Positions 16,339 to 24,454 of a stretch of 64,000 bases of DNA are shown one piece after another. A model generated the notes under the pieces. The model did not search any database. It worked only from the letters and a program-made list of their open reading frames with translations, and was not told the DNA's origin. The stretch is from WRGA01 sp031553395 (GTDB lineage Bacteria; Bacteroidota; Bacteroidia; Bacteroidales; WRGA01), in contig JAVBLR010000012.1 in the NCBI GenBank assembly GCA_031553395.1, forward strand, positions 12,579 through 76,578, in the 5' to 3' direction. A program made the translations under genes and the position numbers. Each line of letters starts with the position of its first letter. Position 1 is the stretch's first letter.

Positions 16339-17859
16339 TCACATATTCTCAATTATATTTAACATTTTCACCGTTGCTTTGATTGCAGCTTCGGTTTGGT
16401 CAGGGTCGAGGCCGTTTGTTTTGAAATCTTTCCCTTTGAAATTCCATGAAATTGTTGTTTGAACCAACGCATCTGTTTGTCCTCCAGGAGGAATGGTAAC
16501 AACGTAATCGGTTAAGGTTGGTGTTGGTTTATTCAACGGTTTGTATATTTTCCATAAGGCTTTGGAAAAGGCGTTGTATTGCCCATCGCCAGCGGCTGTT
16601 TGTTGATATATCTTTCCGTTTATTTCGATTTTAACCGTTGCTGTCGGACGTAATCCTTTGGTTGCCGTTAAAGCATATCCAAGCATTTTAATTTTAGCAT
16701 CTTGTAAGTCTTGTTTCAGGATATCGGAAACAATATAAGGTAAATCTTCCTGTGTTACAAGTTGTTTCTTATCGCCTAATTCGATGATTCGTTCGGTAAC
16801 TATTCGCATTGAGGCATCGTCCAACTCAATTCCTAACGCCTCGAGATTTTTCTGAATGTTGGCTTTCCCGGATGTTTTGCCTAATGCGTATTCACGGGTT
16901 CTACCAAAACGTTCGGGCAATAAGTCATTGAAATACAGATTGTTTTTATTGTCTCCGTCTGCATGTACACCGGCACACTGTGTGAAAACATTATTCCCAA
17001 TAACGGGTTTATTGGCTGGAATACGAATTCCAGAAAAAGATTCCACGATATGGCTCGCCATATTGATGTTTTTCTCATCAATATTTGTTTTTACTTTTAA
17101 TTGGTCATGCAAAACGGCAACAATACTTGATAAGGGCGCATTTCCTGCCCGCTCACCCAATCCGTTTATTGTTGTGTGAACTCCTTTTACGCCTGCATGC
17201 ACTGCTGCAAGTACGTTGGCAACCGCCAAGTCATAATCATTATGAGCATGAAAATCGAAATGTATATCGGGATAACGGCTTATCATTTGTTGGCAAAAAT
17301 TGCTTGTTTGCAATGGCGTTAAAATGCCCAATGTATCGGGCAACATAAAACGACGAACAGGTAATTTACCCAATGTATCCATCATTTGAAATACATATTC
17401 GGGCGAATGAATCATGCCATTTGACCAATCTTCCAAATAAAGATTTACCGTAATGCCCATATCCTGTGCATTGGCAATTACATTGGATATGTCTGTGAAA
17501 TGTTGTTCGGGCGTTTTGCGCAATTGTTGGGTAACATGTTTGTAAGAACCTTTGCATAAAAGGTTTAATACACAACAACCTGCATTACGTATCCAGTTGA
17601 GGGATTCTTTTCCATCGACAAAACCAAGTACCTCGACTTTATTGATGTGTCCACGTTTACGAGCCCAATCGGCAATCATCTTTACCGATTCGTATTCTCC
17701 TTCAGAAACCCGGGCAGAGGCTATTTCTACCCTGTCTACATTCAGGTCCTCCAACAATAAACTGACAATACTTAATTTTTCTTGCGTGGCGAATGATACT
17801 CCCGATGTTTGTTCTCCATCACGCAAGGTTGTATCCATTATTTCGATATACTTGTTCAT
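16339..17859 (-). CDS. Second LeuA-like acyl-CoA aldolase (citramalate or 2-isopropylmalate synthase)
   Basis: 506 residues: an HMGL-like TIM barrel with TTLRDGEQTSGVSF near the N-terminus (metal-binding Asp) and HAHNDYDLAVAN (metal-binding His pair) near 205, followed by the LeuA-type allosteric C-terminal domain. It differs clearly from the canonical LeuA at 20599-22095. Two such enzymes in one operon suggest different 2-oxoacid substrates. Enzymes of this type include citramalate synthase, which condenses pyruvate and acetyl-CoA; LeuCDB can then convert citramalate to 2-oxobutyrate for isoleucine. The Ile-rich leader upstream fits this, but the substrate is an inference. Confidence 0.82.
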   Translation of the reverse strand: MNKYIEIMDTTLRDGEQTSGVSFATQEKLSIVSLLLEDLNVDRVEIASARVSEGEYESVKMIADWARKRGHINKVEVLGFVDGKESLNWIRNAGCCVLNLLCKGSYKHVTQQLRKTPEQHFTDISNVIANAQDMGITVNLYLEDWSNGMIHSPEYVFQMMDTLGKLPVRRFMLPDTLGILTPLQTSNFCQQMISRYPDIHFDFHAHNDYDLAVANVLAAVHAGVKGVHTTINGLGERAGNAPLSSIVAVLHDQLKVKTNIDEKNINMASHIVESFSGIRIPANKPVIGNNVFTQCAGVHADGDNKNNLYFNDLLPERFGRTREYALGKTSGKANIQKNLEALGIELDDASMRIVTERIIELGDKKQLVTQEDLPYIVSDILKQDLQDAKIKMLGYALTATKGLRPTATVKIEINGKIYQQTAAGDGQYNAFSKALWKIYKPLNKPTPTLTDYVVTIPPGGQTDALVQTTISWNFKGKDFKTNGLDPDQTEAAIKATVKMLNIIENM

Positions 17860-17871
17860 AAAAGAGTTTTT

Positions 17872-17954
17872 GAAGTTACAAGTTACAAACTACAAGTTAC
17901 AGGGGGATTTCAAAATGATTTTATCTTGTAACGTGCAATTTGTAACCTGTAACT
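17872..17954. repeat. Intergenic hairpin of GTTACAA words
   Basis: Left arm 17872-17903 (GAAGTTACAAGTTACAAACT and on) and right arm 17925-17954 (CTTGTAACGTGCAATTTGTA and on) are largely complementary. It fills the gap between leuD (stop at 17957) and the second synthase gene (start 17859). The left-arm word recurs at 49169-49192. Confidence 0.85.
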
Positions 17955-17956
17955 AA

Positions 17957-18541
17957 TTATAAACATTGCTTTTCCCAAGCTTCTATTTTGTCTTTGTTAC
18001 TTAGCAGATAATCAATATCATCGTATCCATTCAGCAAACAATTCTTTTTATATGGATTGATTTCGAATGTTTCCGATTTTTCGGATACATTGTTAGTTAT
18101 GGTTTGTTTTTCCAAGTTAACAGTTACAGTTGTCTTCGGATCCTTATCAATATCAGCAAACAACTCAGCCAGGAATTTTTCTGAAATAATAACAGGTAAT
18201 ACAAAGTTATTTAGTGCATTATTTCTGAAAATATCGGCAAAGAAACTCGAAACAACGACTTTAAATCCATATCCGGCAATCGCCCAAGCTGCATGTTCGC
18301 GGCTACTTCCGCTACCGAAATTTTTTCCGGCAACAAGAATCTCTCCTTTGTAGGTCGGATTATTCAATACGAAACTTGCCAACGGTTTTCCTTCTTTGTC
18401 ATATCGCCAATCAGCAAAAAGGTTATCTCCGAATCCTTCACGTGTAGTTGCTTTCAAGAAACGTGCCGGAATTATTTGGTCGGTATCCACATTCTCTATC
18501 GGAAGCGGAACACAGGTTGATGTTAATGTTTGAAATTTCAT
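17957..18541 (-). CDS. leuD: 3-isopropylmalate dehydratase small subunit
   Basis: Swivelling small subunit of isopropylmalate isomerase, partner of LeuC in the aconitase family. 194 residues. Motifs: ENVDTDQIIPARFL (about 18-31), the substrate-binding GKNFGSGSSREHAAWAI (about 72-88), and SSFFADIFRNNALNNFVLPV. It is separated from leuC not by the usual few bases but by a 547-bp inverted-repeat island carrying a GxxExxY gene. Confidence 0.95.
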   Translation of the reverse strand: MKFQTLTSTCVPLPIENVDTDQIIPARFLKATTREGFGDNLFADWRYDKEGKPLASFVLNNPTYKGEILVAGKNFGSGSSREHAAWAIAGYGFKVVVSSFFADIFRNNALNNFVLPVIISEKFLAELFADIDKDPKTTVTVNLEKQTITNNVSEKSETFEINPYKKNCLLNGYDDIDYLLSNKDKIEAWEKQCL

Positions 18542-18555
18542 ATGTTATTTTATTA

Positions 18556-19102
18556 GCACACGGAATACACGGAAAGCACGGAATATCACTGTAATAGAAT
18601 TATTTATTTCGTTTTGTCCGGAATATAATCATGTGCAATTATTTATTTGTTAATATTTTTCTGTCATTTGTATAGATTCTTCTTTTCGATTGGGCTTTTT
18701 TCCCAAAGTTAAGAAGTAATCCGATTTCAATATCCGATGCCTTTAAATAATTGATCAATTGATATTCATGTTCTTCATACAATTGGTCTACAGCTTTTAA
18801 CTCCAAAATAACTTTTTTATCTACAACAATATCGGCAAAAAATTGACCTACAATCTTTCCATCGTAATAAACATTAATCGGCTTTTCCGTTTCACAATAA
18901 AATCCGACTTCGATTAATTCCATATAAAGCGCATTTTTATAAACTTTCTCCAAAAATCCGAATCCAAGTTTATAATGTACTTTATGAACAACTTCAAAAT
19001 TTTCTCCGTCAACTCCTCCTCAATCATCATAAAATCGGTATCTCCTTTACAACAATAAAATTCTTACCGTGTTATTCCGTGCTATCCGTGTATTCCGTGT
19101 GC
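18556..19102. mobile_element. 547-bp inverted-repeat island carrying a GxxExxY gene, inserted between leuC and leuD
   Basis: A 34-base repeat at 18556-18589 and its reverse complement at 19069-19102 match at 32 of 34 positions. Each arm is itself built from tandem words (CCGTGTATT, CCGTGCTTT). Between them lies only the GxxExxY gene in the operon direction. I see no clear target duplication: the flanks are TTTATTA and AAATTAA. No transposase is present. The architecture resembles the empty intergenic hairpins elsewhere in the window but with a gene as cargo. Confidence 0.75.
18639..19030 (-). pseudogene. GxxExxY family protein (PD-(D/E)XK-like), frameshifted near its N-terminus
   Basis: The family signature G-x-x-E-x-x-Y is seen as GFLEKVY, followed by CETEKPINVYYDG and FFADIVVDKKVILELKA, where Asp and ELK fit the PD-(D/E)XK nuclease pattern described for this family. 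The body has no ATG of its own; it could only begin at a TTG at 18953, inside the signature. A typical start, MMIEEELTEKILK, lies at 19030 in another frame, and the frame containing VVHKVHYKLGFGFLEKVY continues it if one base is restored near 18992. So the gene is intact apart from a probable single-base deletion (or a sequencing error). Confidence 0.8.
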
Positions 19103-19105
19103 AAA

Positions 19106-20500
19106 TTAAATATTACGCGGATCAGTAATTTTGCCGGTAACAGCAGCAGCAGCAGCAACAAGCGGACTTGCCAGCAATGTACGTGCGCCGGGTCCTTGGC
19201 GGCCTTCGAAATTCCGGTTGGATGTTGATACCGAGTATTTACCCGCAGGAACTTTATCATCATTCATCGCCAAACAAGCTGAACATCCGGGTTGGCGCAA
19301 TACAAACCCTGCTTCATTCAATATTTTATCCAATCCTTCGGCTTTGATCTGTTCTTCTACCTGCCATGAACCGGGAACCAACCATGCCGTAACGTTTGCA
19401 GCTTTCTTTTTGCCTTTTACAAAATTGGTAAATGCACGGAAATCCTCGATGCGTCCATTTGTACAGCTTCCTAAGAATACATAATCAATTGATTTTCCAA
19501 GCATTTTTTCGCCCGGATTGAAACCCATGTATTCCATCGATTTTTGGAAAGAAATACGTCCGGCTTCATCAATGCTTTCCAATGAAGGAATGGTTCCGGT
19601 AATTGGCATTCCCATACCCGGATTTGTTCCGTAGGTAATCATCGGTTCGATATCTCCGGCATTGAATGTAATTTCTTTGTCGAATTTTGCATCATCATCC
19701 GTTTTCAACGTTTTCCAATAAGCCAGCGCTTTATCCCAATCCTCATTTTTTGGCGCGAACTCACGTCCTTCTACATAAGCGAAAGTGGTTTCATCCGGTG
19801 CGATTAATCCGCCACGAGCACCCATTTCGATACTTAAATTACAAAGCGTCATACGGGCTTCCATCGACAAGTTGCGGATTACTTCACCGGCATATTCTAC
19901 AAAATATCCTGTTGCTCCGCCTGTTGTTAATTTCGAAATCATATAAAGAGCCATATCTTTCGATGTAACAAACGGGTTCAATTTTCCTTCGAAATTAATA
20001 CGCATTGTCTTAGGACGGCTTTGTAAAATACATTGCGATGCCAATACCATTTCAACTTCACTGGTTCCGATACCGAAAGCAATTGCACCGAAAGCGCCAT
20101 GCGTAGATGTATGGCTATCACCGCAAACGATAGTCATTCCTGGTTGTGTCAATCCGTTTTCGGGACCTACCACGTGCACAACACCATTCTTTTTATGTCC
20201 TAATCCATAAAGAGTTATGCCAAATTCTTCGCAATTTTTAGTTAATGTATCAACCTGAAAACGTGAAATCTGGTCTTTTATCGGTAAATCCTGATTTTCT
20301 GTAGGAATGTTATGGTCGGGGGTTGCGGTTGTTTTATCCGGCCGGAAAACTTTCAATCCTCTCTTCCTTAACCCATCGAATGCCTGAGGGCTGGTAACCT
20401 CGTGGCACAAGTGACGGTCGATGTATAATTGTGTCGGACCGTTTTCTACCTGTGATACCACATGTGCATCCCAAATTTTGTCAAATAATGTTTTAGCCAT
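19106..20500 (-). CDS. leuC: 3-isopropylmalate dehydratase large subunit
   Basis: Large [4Fe-4S] subunit of isopropylmalate isomerase, which converts 2- to 3-isopropylmalate (and can process citramalate). 464 residues, normal for the family. Cluster cysteines are seen in FLGSCTNGRIEDF and QPGCSACLAMN; VCGDSHTSTHGAFG and RNFEGRQGPGARTLLASP are further signatures. The stop lies 4 bases from the arm of the GxxExxY island, which separates it from leuD; the leader attenuator upstream of leuA should control it too. Confidence 0.96.
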   Translation of the reverse strand: MAKTLFDKIWDAHVVSQVENGPTQLYIDRHLCHEVTSPQAFDGLRKRGLKVFRPDKTTATPDHNIPTENQDLPIKDQISRFQVDTLTKNCEEFGITLYGLGHKKNGVVHVVGPENGLTQPGMTIVCGDSHTSTHGAFGAIAFGIGTSEVEMVLASQCILQSRPKTMRINFEGKLNPFVTSKDMALYMISKLTTGGATGYFVEYAGEVIRNLSMEARMTLCNLSIEMGARGGLIAPDETTFAYVEGREFAPKNEDWDKALAYWKTLKTDDDAKFDKEITFNAGDIEPMITYGTNPGMGMPITGTIPSLESIDEAGRISFQKSMEYMGFNPGEKMLGKSIDYVFLGSCTNGRIEDFRAFTNFVKGKKKAANVTAWLVPGSWQVEEQIKAEGLDKILNEAGFVLRQPGCSACLAMNDDKVPAGKYSVSTSNRNFEGRQGPGARTLLASPLVAAAAAVTGKITDPRNI

Positions 20501-20517
20501 AAGTTTAAGAATTTTCT

Positions 20518-20596
20518 AATGTGCCGATGTGCCAATATGCCAATGAAATGTGCGTTTTACATTGGCACATCGGCATATTGAAAGATTGGCACATTA
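20518..20596. repeat. Intergenic hairpin of GTGCCAAT / ATGCCAAT words, second copy
   Basis: Left arm 20518-20546 (AATGTGCCGATGTGCCAATA and on), right arm 20560-20596 (CATTGGCACATCGGCATATT and on). It fills the gap between the leuA stop (20599) and the leuC start (20500). It uses the same words as the element at 9246-9330. Confidence 0.87.
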
Positions 20597-20598
20597 AT

Positions 20599-22095
20599 TT
20601 ATTTTACAAATTTATTAATTGCGTCAATATAAGCTTCTACCGAAGCAGCAACGATATCGGTATTTGCAGAAAATCCATAGTAGATGACACCATCGCATTC
20701 CACTTGCATGTGAACTTTTCCAACATCATCACTACCTTTTGTAATTGCCTGAATAAGAAATTCCTGTAATGTCATTTGACGACGGATAATTTGCTTCAGT
20801 GCTTTAATTGCAGCATCTACAGGCCCATTCCCGGATGCGGCTGCTTCAAATTTTTCACCGGAAATATCCAATCCGATACTTGCAACAGATTTAATTCCCA
20901 CGCCGGAAGTAACTTGCAGATATTCAAGTTTAATCCGATTATTATCTGTACGTTCTTTTCCGATCAACATCAACACATCATCGTCATTGATATCTTTTTT
21001 TCTATCAGCCAATTTCAAGAATTCTTCATAGGCTTTATCCAATTGTTCTTTATCCAAATTTACACCTAATACTTCTAAACGATGTTTCAATGCTGCACGT
21101 CCGCTACGGGCAGTTAATACGATTGAATTTTCATCGATTCCCACATCTTTCGGGTCGATAATTTCGTAACTTTCTCGGTTTTTTAACACCCCATCCTGAT
21201 GTATTCCTGAGGAATGTGCAAATGCATTTCGTCCGACAATCGCCTTATTCGGTTGAACAGGCATGTTCATCAAACTCGAAACCATCCGGCTGATTCCATA
21301 AATCTTTTTGGTATTAATATTCGTATCAATTCCAATGTCTTTATGGCTTTTCAAAATCATTGCAATTTCTTCCAACGATGTATTTCCGGCACGTTCGCCA
21401 ATACCATTGATGGTAACTTCAACCTGACGGGCGCCATTCAATACACCTGAAATTGTGTTGGCAGTTGCCATTCCCAAATCGTTGTGGCAATGTGTGGCAA
21501 TAATTGCTTTTTCGATTCCTTTTACATTTTCCATCAGATAGTTAATCTTTTGTCCATATTGGTCGGGCAAGCAATATCCGGTAGTATCGGGAATATTTAC
21601 AACCGTTGCGCCGGCTTTGATTACCGCCTCAACCACACGAGCCAAATATTCATTATCGGAACGGCCGGCATCTTCGGCATAAAATTCAACATCTTCCACA
21701 TATTTCTTTGCAAATTTTACCGCAGCAACTGCACGTTCGATTACTTCTTCGCGCGTGGAATTAAATTTATGCTTGATATGATAATCGGAAGTTCCGATTC
21801 CTGTATGAATCCGCTTATTCTTTGCATATTGCAGCGCTTCAGCGGCAATAGTGATGTCTTTTTCTACAGCACGTGTTAAGGCACAAATCGTAGGCCATGT
21901 TACGGCTTTTGAAATTTCTACTACCGAATTGAAATCGCCCGGACTTGATACAGGAAATCCAGCTTCAATTACATCAACACCCAATTCTTCCAATGCTTTT
22001 GCCACTTGAATTTTTTCTACGGTATTCAATTGGCATCCGGGAACTTGTTCTCCATCCCGCAAAGTCGTGTCAAAAATAAATAATCTGTCTGACAT
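20599..22095 (-). CDS. leuA: 2-isopropylmalate synthase
   Basis: First committed enzyme of leucine synthesis: condenses acetyl-CoA with 2-oxoisovalerate. 498 residues. The barrel shows TTLRDGEQVPGCQLN (10-24), GIGTSDYHIKHKF, and HCHNDLGMATANT with the metal-binding His residues. The C-terminal LeuA regulatory domain (about 390-498) is complete, so feedback inhibition by leucine is expected. First structural gene of the operon; its start follows the attenuator by 110 bases, with a repeat between them. Confidence 0.95.
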   Translation of the reverse strand: MSDRLFIFDTTLRDGEQVPGCQLNTVEKIQVAKALEELGVDVIEAGFPVSSPGDFNSVVEISKAVTWPTICALTRAVEKDITIAAEALQYAKNKRIHTGIGTSDYHIKHKFNSTREEVIERAVAAVKFAKKYVEDVEFYAEDAGRSDNEYLARVVEAVIKAGATVVNIPDTTGYCLPDQYGQKINYLMENVKGIEKAIIATHCHNDLGMATANTISGVLNGARQVEVTINGIGERAGNTSLEEIAMILKSHKDIGIDTNINTKKIYGISRMVSSLMNMPVQPNKAIVGRNAFAHSSGIHQDGVLKNRESYEIIDPKDVGIDENSIVLTARSGRAALKHRLEVLGVNLDKEQLDKAYEEFLKLADRKKDINDDDVLMLIGKERTDNNRIKLEYLQVTSGVGIKSVASIGLDISGEKFEAAASGNGPVDAAIKALKQIIRRQMTLQEFLIQAITKGSDDVGKVHMQVECDGVIYYGFSANTDIVAASVEAYIDAINKFVK

Positions 22096-22097
22096 AT

Positions 22098-22205
22098 TTT
22101 TTAGTTATTTGTTATTCGTTGATATTTATCGATATTTGTTGTTTGTTATCTGTTATTAGTTATCTGTTGTTTTATAAATAACAAACAACAAATAACTAAA
22201 ATAAA
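22098..22205. repeat. Intergenic repeat of TTAGTTATTTGTTATT words
   Basis: TTTTAGTTATTTGTTATTCG near 22098-22118 and further GTTATCTGTTATTAGTTATC copies pair with TAACAAACAACAAATAACTA at 22179-22198. It begins 2 bases upstream of the leuA start and abuts the U-tract of the leader terminator. The words overlap in part with those at 15913-16063. Confidence 0.82.
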
Positions 22206-22348
22206 AAAACCTTCCTCTTTTTGAGAGAAAGGTTTTTCATATTTTTCATATAACCTTAGACATACGCATACGCCTTTCTCTCTTCTTTCCTTTTGCAGAG
22301 AAGAATAATAATTAGGCTGCTAATGAGTATGTAAGATATATTTATCAT
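22203..22348 (-). promoter_or_regulatory. Ribosome-mediated transcription attenuator of the leu operon
   Basis: Terminator (3:4): AACCTTTCTC pairs with GAGGAAGGTT (complement of 22208-22233) followed by seven U. Antiterminator (2:3): GAGAGAAAGG, within the end of the leader peptide (complement of 22272-22281), is an exact complement of CCTTTCTCTC in the 5' arm of the terminator. A shorter 1:2 pairing, TTCTCT with AGAGAA, lies further upstream. The leader peptide runs through segment 1. The arrangement is that of classical amino-acid attenuation: stalling at Ile/Leu codons would favour the antiterminator. Confidence 0.8.
22256..22348 (-). CDS. Ile/Leu-rich leader peptide of the leu operon (30 residues)
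   Basis: ATG at 22348 and TAA at 22256-22258 on the minus strand give 30 residues. Residues 7-17 read ILISSLIIILL; overall there are seven Ile and four Leu codons, using ATA, ATT, CTC, CTA and CTT. The peptide ends KRKEERKAYAYV. It lies about 26 bases after the inferred transcription start and overlaps the antiterminator strand, so its role is to sense charged tRNA-Ile and tRNA-Leu, not to make a functional protein. Confidence 0.8.
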   Translation of the reverse strand: MINISYILISSLIIILLCKRKEERKAYAYV

Positions 22349-22380
22349 TTTTTGATCTGTTCTTTTTTCAAAAACTTGTG

Positions 22381-22414
22381 CAAAGATAAGTCGTTTTTAT
22401 TTATCTGCAACTAA
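22381..22414 (-). promoter_or_regulatory. Promoter of the leu operon
   Basis: Minus-strand TATCTTTG (complement of 22381-22388) matches the -7 consensus TAnnTTTG; TTAGTTGC (complement of 22407-22414) provides a -33 TTG about 20 bases upstream. Transcription would begin near 22374, about 26 bases before the leader ATG. Confidence 0.75.
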
Positions 22415-22569
22415 TTTGTAAGATTTTTTGTTGTAAAATTAATAAATGATAAGATTTTGATGGTTTTTATTATAAAATCATAAGATGAAGGCTATATTTG
22501 TCTGTTTAAAGGAGTATAACTTTTAAAATTGTATTAAGATTTAAAAATATTTAAAATTATTCACTATAA

Positions 22570-22602
22570 AACTTTTTTAGAAAAAATAGTTTTCTATATT
22601 TG
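22570..22602 (+). promoter_or_regulatory. Promoter of the ATP synthase operon
   Basis: TATATTTG at 22595-22602 matches TAnnTTTG; a T-rich stretch near 22572 is a weak -33 element. The 5' leader of about 70 bases contains a small hairpin, GCGTTT / AAACGC, near 22622-22641. The promoter diverges from the leu promoter about 180 bases away. Confidence 0.7.
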
Positions 22603-22681
22603 CATCACTCTTAAGGAAAGGCGTTTTTATTCTGGAAACGCTGTGGTAAATTCGATATAAAAGCAAATAAAATAAATAATT

Positions 22682-24190
22682 ATGTCTGCAAAATTTGGAA
22701 GTATTTCTCAAATTATTGGTCCGGTTGTGGATGTTTACTATGAAGAAGGTGGAAAAAGTTTGCCTAAGATTCGTGAAGCATTACGTGTAACACATGCTAA
22801 TGGTAGAGCTGTTATTTTGGAAGTACAACAGCATATTGGTGAAAATACGGTGCGTGGAGTTGCAATGGATTCGACCGATGGTTTACAAAGAGGGATGCCG
22901 GTAGAAAATTTGGGTTCACCTATTTCAATGCCTGTAGGAGACGAGGTAAAAGGACGGTTATTAAATGTTATAGGTGAAACAATTGATGGAATGACTCCTT
23001 TAAAAGGGAATGCATCTGCCCCGATTCATCGTGACCCTCCAAAATTTGAAGATTTATCTACTTCCAAGGAAGTGCTTTTCACCGGAATTAAAGTAATCGA
23101 TTTGCTTGCTCCTTATATGAAAGGTGGAAAAATCGGATTATTTGGTGGTGCCGGTGTTGGAAAAACAGTATTGATTATGGAGTTAATCAATAATATCGCC
23201 AAAAAACACAATGGATTTTCCGTATTTGCCGGAGTAGGAGAACGAACCCGTGAAGGAAACGACTTGTTGCGCGAGATGATTGAATCAGGAGTTATCCGTT
23301 ATGGCGAAGAATTTAAAAAAGGAATGGAAAAAGGAGAATGGGACCTTTCCAAAATAGATTATGAAGAATTGGCGAAGTCTCAGGCAACATTGGTTTTCGG
23401 ACAAATGAATGAGCCTCCGGGAGCACGTTCTTCTGTGGCTTTGTCGGGATTAACGATTGCCGAATCTTTTCGTGATGCCGGTGGTGCTGGAGCTGGACGT
23501 GATATTTTGTTTTTTATTGATAATATATTCCGTTTTACACAAGCTGGATCTGAAGTGTCAGCTTTATTAGGGCGTATGCCTTCTGCTGTAGGTTATCAAC
23601 CTACATTGGCGAGTGAGATGGGTATTATGCAGGAACGGATTACTTCAACGAAGAATGGATCTATTACATCCGTTCAGGCCGTGTACGTTCCCGCCGATGA
23701 CTTGACTGACCCGGCGCCTGCTACGACTTTCTCTCACTTGGATGCTACGACAGTATTGGACCGTAAAATTTCGGAATTAGGAATCTATCCGGCTGTCGAT
23801 CCATTGGGTTCTACATCTCGTATTCTTGATCCGAATGTGATTGGTGATGACCATTATAATACAGCTCAGCGTGTTAAACAATTATTGCAACGTTATAAAG
23901 AATTGCAGGATATTATTGCAATCTTAGGTATGGAGGAATTATCGGAAGGGGATAAACTGATTGTGAATCGTGCACGTCGTGTACAACGTTTCCTTTCCCA
24001 ACCGTTCTTCATGGCGGAAGCTTTCTCCGGAACTCCCGGTGTGATGGTATCTATAGAAGATACAATCAAAGGGTTTAATATGATTATGGATGGAGAAGTG
24101 GATGATTTGCCCGAACAAGCATTCTTGAATGTAGGAACTATTGAGGATGTGAAAGCTAAAGCTGAGAAATTAACAGGAAATGTGAAATAA
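22682..24190 (+). CDS. atpD: F1Fo ATP synthase subunit beta
   Basis: Catalytic subunit of the F1 head. 502 residues, longer than the roughly 460 of E. coli because of an insertion near 215-235 (FKKGMEKGEWDLSKIDYEEL), typical of Bacteroidota. Walker A GGAGVGKTVL near 157-166, catalytic Glu in GERTREGNDL, Walker B LFFIDNIFRF, and ALLGRMPSAVGYQPTL. First gene of the atp operon; placing beta and epsilon ahead of the Fo genes is the Bacteroidota order. Confidence 0.97.
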   Translation: MSAKFGSISQIIGPVVDVYYEEGGKSLPKIREALRVTHANGRAVILEVQQHIGENTVRGVAMDSTDGLQRGMPVENLGSPISMPVGDEVKGRLLNVIGETIDGMTPLKGNASAPIHRDPPKFEDLSTSKEVLFTGIKVIDLLAPYMKGGKIGLFGGAGVGKTVLIMELINNIAKKHNGFSVFAGVGERTREGNDLLREMIESGVIRYGEEFKKGMEKGEWDLSKIDYEELAKSQATLVFGQMNEPPGARSSVALSGLTIAESFRDAGGAGAGRDILFFIDNIFRFTQAGSEVSALLGRMPSAVGYQPTLASEMGIMQERITSTKNGSITSVQAVYVPADDLTDPAPATTFSHLDATTVLDRKISELGIYPAVDPLGSTSRILDPNVIGDDHYNTAQRVKQLLQRYKELQDIIAILGMEELSEGDKLIVNRARRVQRFLSQPFFMAEAFSGTPGVMVSIEDTIKGFNMIMDGEVDDLPEQAFLNVGTIEDVKAKAEKLTGNVK

Positions 24191-24204
24191 CTTTTTGAAG
24201 CATA

Positions 24205-24447
24205 ATGAAACTCGAAATTATATCTCCTGAAGATACAATATTCTCCGGTGATGTGGAATTAGTTACATTACCCGGGACATTGGGTAGTTTTACGATTCTG
24301 CCCGGACATGCGGCTATTATTTCATCTTTGGAAAAAGGAAAATTAGTTTACCGGACAGACGGGAAAGACATTGAAATGAATATAGCCGGAGGCTTTATCG
24401 AAGGGAAAAAAGATATGATTACAGTTTGTGTGGATGGAATAGAATAG
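24205..24447 (+). CDS. atpC: F1Fo ATP synthase subunit epsilon (short form)
   Basis: 80 residues: only the N-terminal beta-sandwich that docks on gamma and the c-ring (LEIISPEDTIFSGDVELVTLPG and FTILPGHAAIISSLEKG). The C-terminal two-helix arm that inhibits the enzyme in E. coli is absent, so that form of self-inhibition is not possible here. It follows atpD by 14 bases. Confidence 0.94.
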   Translation: MKLEIISPEDTIFSGDVELVTLPGTLGSFTILPGHAAIISSLEKGKLVYRTDGKDIEMNIAGGFIEGKKDMITVCVDGIE

Positions 24448-24454
24448 TATTCGG

